Positions 58,701 through 64,000 of a stretch of DNA of 64,000 nucleotides are shown piece after piece. Within the stretch, counting starts at the first letter, position 1. Each line of letters begins with the position of its first letter. The translations under genes and the position numbers were made by a program. The notes beneath the pieces are model-generated. The model had not been told where the DNA came from, did no database searches, and saw only the letters and a program-made list of their open reading frames with translations. The DNA is from CAWAHD01 sp963781785 (GTDB lineage Bacteria; Planctomycetota; Planctomycetia; Isosphaerales; Isosphaeraceae), in the NCBI GenBank assembly GCA_963781785.1, contig CAWAHD010000003.1, positions 434,001 through 498,000 on the forward strand. The letters run 5' to 3'.

Positions 58701-59201
58701 TCAACGCGGGACGCGCCTCCGGGACACCTGCTCCAGCGACAGGGTCAGTCGCAAATCTAGCGCTCGGGCATACCTCATGAGGGTCGCCAGGGTGGGATTG
58801 GACTGCTTGGCCGCCTCCAGCCGGCTCAGGGCTGCTTTGTCGATCTTTGAGCGTGCGCTAAGTTGTTCGAGGCTCAAACCCCGAGCCAGACGCTCGTTGC
58901 GCAAGCGTGCCAGGAATTGACGAAAAGCGGCCGAATCCTCGACCGATGTTTTCTCGCTCACGGTGGCAATCCGACCGGTCTCACGATACTCGCGCTCGAG
59001 GATGTCGCGGTCAGCCGCGCTCTTTGCCCGCGCTTCGGGCATCTGCGAGCGCGCGATGATCGCCTCGATCCGAACCCGCTTGTCGCGGGGCATCGCCGCC
59101 AGCGCCTCGAGCGTCCGATCGGAAAGCTTGGCGGCGGCGATCTCAGTCTCCGTACGCTTTGACCGGGTAGGACGTTGCCGGCCGGATGATGATGTACTCA
59201 T
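58701..59201 (-). CDS. HTH (XRE family) antitoxin-like regulator
   Basis: A 166-residue protein. The C-terminal part is a Cro/CI-type helix-turn-helix: LARLRNERLARGLSLEQLSA, RSKIDKAALSRLEAAKQSNP and TLATLMRYARALDLRLTLSL. The N-terminal part is helical and charged (ERIEAIIARSQ-like). Its start overlaps the 3' end of a small damaged gene upstream (59143-59418), the normal order for toxin-then-antitoxin pairs in which the second gene is the DNA-binding antitoxin. It is unbroken. Confidence 0.8.
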   Translation of the reverse strand: MSTSSSGRQRPTRSKRTETEIAAAKLSDRTLEALAAMPRDKRVRIEAIIARSQMPEARAKSAADRDILEREYRETGRIATVSEKTSVEDSAAFRQFLARLRNERLARGLSLEQLSARSKIDKAALSRLEAAKQSNPTLATLMRYARALDLRLTLSLEQVSRRRVPR

Positions 59202-59418
59202 CGTCGCTCCAATCCTCGTAAATGACCACGATGTGCTACCCGGAGGACGTATCGCCGTAGATCAGAGGCAGGCCGGTGGAGTCGCTGTAATCGTCCGGGT
59301 CGTCGTGACCGCGAGGACGATTACGGATGACCTCCTCAACTTCATCGACTGTCACCTCCCCGGGGCCGGTAATGTGCGGTTCGTTGTCGTCGTCCCAGAT
59401 GATCAGATCAACGTACAT
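59143..59418 (-). pseudogene. BrnT-like toxin gene with in-frame stop
   Basis: ATG 59418 opens MYVDLIIWDDDNEPHITGPG and runs to GLPLIYGDTSSG, then meets TAG at 59236-59238. Past it the same frame continues as HIVVIYEDWSDDEYIIIRPA and stops at 59143, giving an original product of about 91 residues. The pattern (V.DLIIWDDD...GHIVV.YE....YII.P.T.YPV) resembles small toxins of the BrnT/RelE sort paired with HTH antitoxins. The stop codon removes the C-terminal strands, so the toxin is probably dead while the antitoxin gene beside it stays intact. Confidence 0.6.
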
Positions 59419-59540
59419 CGCAGCCCCAGAATAGCCGTGACACTTCGTTGATTATAATACAACAGCGGCGATCGGCATAGAGCAGGGTCTCCGGGAGGAA
59501 CGGGGCACGCACTCTGTTTGCGGCTCGAGCGCAGTTGCTG

Positions 59541-59794
59541 GAGAGGAAGTACAGGCATCGCAGGGGGTCGGCGGCACTCGGCGGATGGACAGGAAGGCCA
59601 GGCATTGGAGGGGTCGGCGCCACTCGGCGAATGAATCAGATCGACCGCCGTAACCTTTGTGTAACAAGATGGTTTGGATTGCTGCATGACTCCCACATTC
59701 AGCCAATGGCGCCCTGGTGGCGAGGCAGAGCGGGTGCGCGCGGGATTGGTAATGTGGCGGGATGGATGTGCTGCCCTATTGCCAGTCCTTCGTC
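59541..59794 (+). repeat. Inverted-end repeat element, copy E
   Basis: Begins GAGAGGAAGTACAGGCA and ends TGCCAGTCCTTCGTC, about 254 bases, with two direct-repeat modules and the core near 59640. The sigma factor gene starts about 130 bases to the right. Confidence 0.85.
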
Positions 59795-59922
59795 TCTGAA
59801 CGAGTTCGGCCCTGATTGCGCAGGCCGAATCTGAGAGAATGGATCATTCCGGGCCCCGGCGCGCCTGAGTTTGCGCGGATGGCGGCGATTACTGTATGAG
59901 GTACGTCGTGGACGAGGTGATC

Positions 59923-60465
59923 ATGGGTTCGGATCGCTATCGCTCGTACCTGCGGCTGCTGGCCGAGGCTCAGCTCGGCAGGGGCCGACGGCCGGGAATC
60001 GAGCCGTCGGACATTGTTCAGCAGACCCTGCTGGACGCCCACAAGGACCGCGATCGCTTCCGAGGTCGTAGCGAAGCCGAACGTCTCGCATGGCTCCGTC
60101 GCTTGCTGGCGTGCAACCTTGCCGACGCGGCCCGCGCCCTGGCCCGCGCCAAGCGGGATGATGCCCGGGTGCGATCGCTGGAAGAGGCTCTCGACGAATC
60201 CTCGGCCCGTCTGGAGCATTGGCTGGCCGCCGACCAGTCGTCCCCCTCCGAGCAGGCCGAGCGCAACGAGTCGCTCGTCCGCCTCGCCGATGCCCTGGCC
60301 CAGCTGCCCGAGGACAACCGCCGGGCCCTGGTGATGCGGCACTGCCAGGGATCGAGCCTCGCCGAGATCAGCGCCGAACTCGGGCGCACGCCGCAGGCCA
60401 TCGCCGGCCTGCTCAAGCGAGGCCTGGCGCAGTTGCGAGATCTCATACCAGCCGATGGGGAGTGA
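59923..60465 (+). CDS. ECF-type sigma factor associated with a protein kinase
   Basis: About 180 residues. ATG 59923 (GAGG upstream) gives MGSDRYRSYLRLLAEAQLG, the usual opening of planctomycete STK-linked sigma factors; ATG 59896 is an alternative. Region 2 is IEPSDIVQQTLLDAHKDRDR with FRGRSEAERLAWLRRLLACN. Region 4 is LPEDNRRALVMRHCQGSSLA with EISAELGRTPQAIAGLLKRG. The next gene, a serine/threonine kinase, starts 5 bases on, so the kinase may control the sigma factor. No anti-sigma gene is present. Confidence 0.9.
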   Translation: MGSDRYRSYLRLLAEAQLGRGRRPGIEPSDIVQQTLLDAHKDRDRFRGRSEAERLAWLRRLLACNLADAARALARAKRDDARVRSLEEALDESSARLEHWLAADQSSPSEQAERNESLVRLADALAQLPEDNRRALVMRHCQGSSLAEISAELGRTPQAIAGLLKRGLAQLRDLIPADGE

Positions 60466-60470
60466 GTGCC

Positions 60471-62124
60471 ATGGCCGACGAGGATCGCGAGCAGAGGCTC
60501 GATCAAGTGATTGCCGACTACCTCGCCGCCCAGGACGCCGGCATTGCCCCTGCCCGTGACGCGCTCCTGGCCGCCCATCCCGACCTGGCCGAAGACCTGC
60601 GGTCCTTCTTCCGCGAGCACGACCGCCTCGGGCGGCTGGCGGCACCGCTCCGAGCCGGAGTCGAGCCGACTCCATCGAGAGAGTCCGAATCGACCCTGGG
60701 CTCGACCATCTCGTCGTCGAGCCCATTCCAAGGAACGATCGACTACGACGCGGAGCGCGGCGCAGACGCCACCCGACGCCACGATGTTCGCGCCGCCCGG
60801 CGGGAACGGTGCTCCCATGAGACGCGGATCCACCGTCCGCTACTTCGGTGATTACGAGATCCAGAAAGAGGTGGGTCGCGGCGGCATGGGCGTCGTCTAC
60901 AAGGCCCGCCAGGTCAGCCTCAACCGGCCGGTCGCACTCAAGATGATCAAGGCGGGCGTGCTCGCCGACGATGCCGAGCTGCGCCGATTCCACAACGAGG
61001 CCAAGGCCGTCGCGCTGCTCGACCACCCCGGCATCGTTTCGGTCTACGAGGTCGGCGAGCACGACGGCCAGTGTTACTTGAGCATGAAGCTCATCGACGG
61101 CGGCAATCTCGGCGATCAGATCGCCTCGTTCCGGGACAATCCCCGGGCCGCCGTGACCATGATGATCGAGGCGGCCGAAGCCGTTCAACACGCCCACATG
61201 CGGGGCATTCTCCACCGCGATTTGAAGCCGGCGAACATCCTCATCGACGCGGTGGGTCACCTGCACATCACCGACTTCGGCCTGGCCAAGTTGATGGAAT
61301 CCAACGTGGACATGACGGCCAGCGGCGCGATCATCGGCACGCCGGCCTACATGAGCCCCGAGCAGGCCGCCGGCCACCGCGGGAGGATGTCCCTGGCGAC
61401 CGATGTTTACGGCCTGGGCGCGATCTTTTACGCCCTGTTGACCGGCAAGTCTCCGTTTGGCGGCGACAACGTGATCGAGACGCTCGAGGCCGTGCGGAAC
61501 CGTCCGCCGGAAGTGCCGAGGAAGCGAAACGCCAGCATTCCGCGCGACCTGGAGTTGATCTGCCTGAAGTGCCTGGAGAAGAACCCGGCCGATCGCTACC
61601 CCACGGCCGGAGCGCTCGTGGACGACCTGCGGCGATGGGCGGCCGGCGAGCCGGTGAGCGTCCGCGCGGCCGGCATCGCCGAGAGGGTGGCGAAATGGGC
61701 GCGGCGGAAGCCGACGCTGGCCGCCGCGTATACCCTCGGGTTGCTATCACTGCTGTTCGGCGGGCTGGGCGGCGCGGCCGCGTGGCAGTGGCGTACCGCC
61801 GCACGGGCGCGTGATGTTGCTGCGACGGCCAGAGAGGCCACTGGACGACTCAACGTCCAGCTCCGTCGTGCCCTCGATGAGCAGAAGCGACTGGTCGACC
61901 GGCTCGAGCAGCTCGCCAACGAAAAGACCACCTTGGCCGAGCGCGCCGAGACGGCCCGGGATAGCCTGGTTGCGATGATCAACGACCTCATCAACCAGGT
62001 AGCCTCGGATCCGAATCGCTCGCTGTCGGAAGCAGTGCTGACACGCAAGCTGAACGAGCTCAGCGAGAAAACGAAGATCGAATTCGATCGAGTGTTCGAT
62101 ATGATTGAGATGCTTGGCGATTAA
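60471..62124 (+). CDS. Membrane serine/threonine protein kinase, PknB-like (frameshifted)
   Basis: ATG 60471 starts MADEDREQRLDQVIADYLAA, a helical segment found before such kinases, and reads on to TIDYDAERGADA; near 60765 the frame changes and the kinase domain continues as RYFGDYEIQKEVGRGGMGVV. Gly-rich loop GRGGMG, Lys in VALKMI, HRDLKPANILI, ITDFGLAKL and GTPAYMSPEQAAG are all present, so the kinase core is complete. A membrane helix (LGLLSLLFGGLGGAAAWQW) and a coiled coil (RRALDEQKRLVDRLEQLANE) follow. The C-terminus is short, ending EFDRVFDMIEMLGD, without the usual WD40 or TPR sensor, perhaps cut by the repeat element beyond. Confidence 0.83.
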
Positions 62125-62329
62125 TGACCGATCGTCCCACAACTCCGCCCATTCCGGCTCCCAGTTGTGCCCCCGCCTTCTGCGTATAACGACGCAGCCG
62201 CGCGAACTGAAACCTGTCCGGGCTCCGGGTCGACTCGACGAATCCCTCGGCAGGCAAGCTCTGGTTCAGCCGCGCACATCGCATTGGCATCGCGTGGAAA
62301 GCGCTACAATTGCGCCCTTGATCACCATA

Positions 62330-62634
62330 GACACGAAGGAAGGACAGGCAGAGCACGAGCAGGTCAAGTTCGCCGCGGGACTCCAACCGGTTCGCGCCGC
62401 GAGCTCACGAGTCGCGACACGACACGAGAGAGGAAGGACAGGCATTGGAGGGGTCGGCGCCGCCCGGCGAATGAATCAGATCGACCGCCGTAATCTTTGT
62501 GTAGCAAGATGGTTTGGCTTGCTGCGTGACTCCCACATTCGGCCAACGGCGCCCTGGTGGCGAGGCAGAGCGGGTGCGCGCGGGATTGGTAACGTGGCGG
62601 GATGGAAGTGCTGCCGCATTGCCTGTCCTTCGTC
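62330..62634 (+). repeat. Inverted-end repeat element, copy F
   Basis: Begins GACACGAAGGAAGGACAGGCA-like sequence (an extra AAGG) and ends TGCCTGTCCTTCGTC, about 305 bases. It has the long 5' module (GAGCACGAGCAGGTCAAG) also seen in copies A and B, then the core ATCGACCGCCGTAATC near 62480. Confidence 0.85.
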
Positions 62635-62850
62635 TCCCCGTTCTCGCACAATCGGATCGCCCCATAGACGAATGACTTGTGTTTCTCGACGGGCTCAAGG
62701 ACAAATACGAGTTGTCGTGGCAGATCGTCCGCACTGTGTTGCCGAAACTGATGGCTGATCCCACCGGGCTGGTCACGTGGGTTGCCTTGGGGCTTGGACA
62801 ATCTGCAATATTTGCACTCGCAACGGGGAAATCGTTCTCGGGGGAACTCC

Positions 62851-63387
62851 GTGCCTGATTTTGAACATGGACTCGATTTTCGCAGTCTTGATGATGCCGT
62901 CGCCTATGCGCGACGGTGCCTGTCAACGGGCTATGATCGGACCGGCAATTGGGACCTGGCTCAGACATGTCGCCATTTGAGGGACTGGCTGCGTGCGCCG
63001 CTCGAAGGGCCGCCGCCCATGCCGTGGTTGATGAGGCTACCGATGGCGATCATTCGGCTCACGTTGGGGCCGAGAATTCTGAAACAGTTTCTGGGCAACC
63101 GCCGGCTCCCCGTCGGCATGGGTACAATCGACGCAACTGTCCATCCGCCAGAATCAAACGCGAATGCAGCGGTCGCAGCATTTGCCGCGATGGTGGCGCA
63201 GTTCAACTCCCACACCGGCCCGCTCATGCGCCCATCTCCACTGTTCAACAGGCTTGAGCGAGAGCAGACGCTGGACTTGCAGATTGTTCACTGCATGCAC
63301 CACTTTGGTCGCCTCAAGCCGCACTCGGGAATTGTTGCGGACACAACAGAGAATCACCCGGCCCAGGACACGGCTCGCGTCACGTGA
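62851..63387 (+). CDS. DUF1569 (DinB-like) protein
   Basis: About 178 residues from GTG 62851, which follows GGGGAAC. The fold is a four-helix bundle with the pattern LDDAVAYARRCLSTGYDRTG, NWDLAQTCRHLRDWLRAPLE, and HPPESNANAAVAAFAAMVAQ; the final helix has LQIVHCMHHFGRLKPHSG, with His residues where DinB-type proteins bind metal. Function unknown; thiol-transferase-like or other roles have been suggested for the family. The C-terminus after KPHSG is atypical. A longer upstream frame (to 62782) lacks a ribosome site. Confidence 0.75.
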   Translation: MPDFEHGLDFRSLDDAVAYARRCLSTGYDRTGNWDLAQTCRHLRDWLRAPLEGPPPMPWLMRLPMAIIRLTLGPRILKQFLGNRRLPVGMGTIDATVHPPESNANAAVAAFAAMVAQFNSHTGPLMRPSPLFNRLEREQTLDLQIVHCMHHFGRLKPHSGIVADTTENHPAQDTARVT

Positions 63388-63428
63388 CCGCGAGGTTACC
63401 CTGGCCAACTGGACTTACGAGAGCCACC

Positions 63429-63704
63429 ATGTGCAGAAACATCAAGACGCTATTCAACTTTGAGCCGCCCGCGACGGAATCGGAGATTCGGGACGCATCG
63501 CTCCAGTTCGTGAGAAAGATCTGTGGATTCACCAGCCCGTCCAAAGCAAACGAACTTGCGTTCGAACGCGCGGTCGAAGAAGTTACGGCATCAGCCAGAG
63601 CACTTATTCGGTCGTTGGTCACCACGGCTGAGCCGCGCAACCGCGAGGTTGAGTCTGAGAAACTACGGGCCCGGTCCGCCGTGAGGTTCGGGCCGAAGCA
63701 ATAG
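63429..63704 (+). CDS. DUF2277 protein
   Basis: A 91-residue protein from ATG 63429. MCRNIKTLFNFEPPATESEI, then LQFVRKICGFTSPSKANELA, FERAVEEVTASARALIRSLV and TTAEPRNRE match DUF2277 from end to end, including the conserved opening MCRNI. The family is small, cytoplasmic and uncharacterised. It is 41 bases from the DUF1569 gene on the same strand, so the two may be co-transcribed. Confidence 0.88.
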   Translation: MCRNIKTLFNFEPPATESEIRDASLQFVRKICGFTSPSKANELAFERAVEEVTASARALIRSLVTTAEPRNREVESEKLRARSAVRFGPKQ

Positions 63705-64000
63705 CCGTCCTGTTGTCCCGACTAAAAACCCCCTGGCGATTTGCGAGGGTTCGTACCGATGGGCCAGGAAGCAAGGCCGGTCCCCACTCGTTTCAAGTTG
63801 TACAGCTTCTTTATTGCTTATGCGGTTTTGCATCGAAAAAGTCGTTCACCATCGGGACGATGACGGGCATGCGCTCCATCTGGACACTTGCATGGGCGAC
63901 TGTCCCCTCAAGTCAGTCGATTGGCGGTTCTCGCAATCGACGGCTAACCCAGATTTTTCGCTAGTGTGCAGCAGGAAACTGCCCACCGATTTTACCTTCA
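63705..64000. other. Window end, no supported gene
   Basis: About 296 bases with only a short open frame (63713-63964) of no recognisable content. No RNA or repeat found. Confidence 0.4.

Noticed and set aside
58383..58704. Minus-strand frames reading repeated Pro/Arg-rich peptides in the 40-bp repeats
   Set aside because: All six frames stay open because the unit lacks stops; the peptides simply mirror the repeat.
59776..61377. A 533-codon open frame on the minus strand across the sigma factor and kinase genes
   Set aside because: It is antisense to two genes with complete family motifs and has no motif of its own; high GC leaves such frames open by chance.

Overview
The window looks like a chromosome segment of a GC-rich planctomycete, probably of the Isosphaeraceae type. 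The evidence is a paired DUF1549/DUF1553 and DUF1501 locus, a sigma factor next to a serine/threonine kinase, very large secreted proteins of a type I associate with that group, Uma2 proteins, and intergenic repeat families I recognise from planctomycetes. Assignments come from reading motifs in the translated sequence; no database search was run.

Layout. 0.1-5.3 kb: SIS phosphosugar isomerase and ROK kinase, a GlpF-like channel and a large membrane glycosyltransferase. 6.8-19.6 kb: a FecR/HEAT membrane protein followed by two giant exported proteins (about 1150 and 2360 residues). 19.6-22.7 kb: DUF1501 and DUF1549/DUF1553. 23.0-29.4 kb: an envelope cluster made of an ABC exporter, a glycosyltransferase, a protein with two sugar-kinase-like domains and an exported HExxH peptidase. 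29.5-32.2 kb: PhhB-like dehydratase, PanB and a GT39-like protein. 32.5-38.2 kb: CBS protein, MalQ, alpha/beta hydrolase, Uma2 and a planctomycete hypothetical. From about 38 kb onward the sequence is accessory: repeats, an IS4-type element inside a hairpin repeat, a membrane CHAT protease-like protein, VapBC, a DUF4303/WD40 fusion, an IS630 remnant, an asparaginyl-tRNA-synthetase-like enzyme paired with a 2TM protein, an IS21-type element, MazEF, and a damaged toxin with its HTH antitoxin. At 59.9-62.1 kb comes an ECF-type sigma factor with a Ser/Thr kinase, then DUF1569 and DUF2277 proteins.

Two features run through the window. First, at least a dozen genes carry single-base frame changes, including genes normally intact such as malQ and DUF1549, and one lies in a run of six C. 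This suggests either uncorrected sequencing indels or broad decay, so such genes are given as full spans with the break stated. Second, a roughly 250-640 bp repeat with inverted ends (AAGGACAGGCA core) occurs six times between 43.9 and 62.6 kb, always in the same orientation, and one copy is split by the IS21-type element with an intact target duplication.

The most interesting functional candidate is the two-gene unit at 52.3-54.1 kb: a class II synthetase core without an anticodon-binding domain, followed by a PLD-like domain with two membrane helices. It lies between two direct copies of a tmRNA/tRNA-3'-end-like sequence near 49.3 and 58.35 kb, which resemble island attachment sites.
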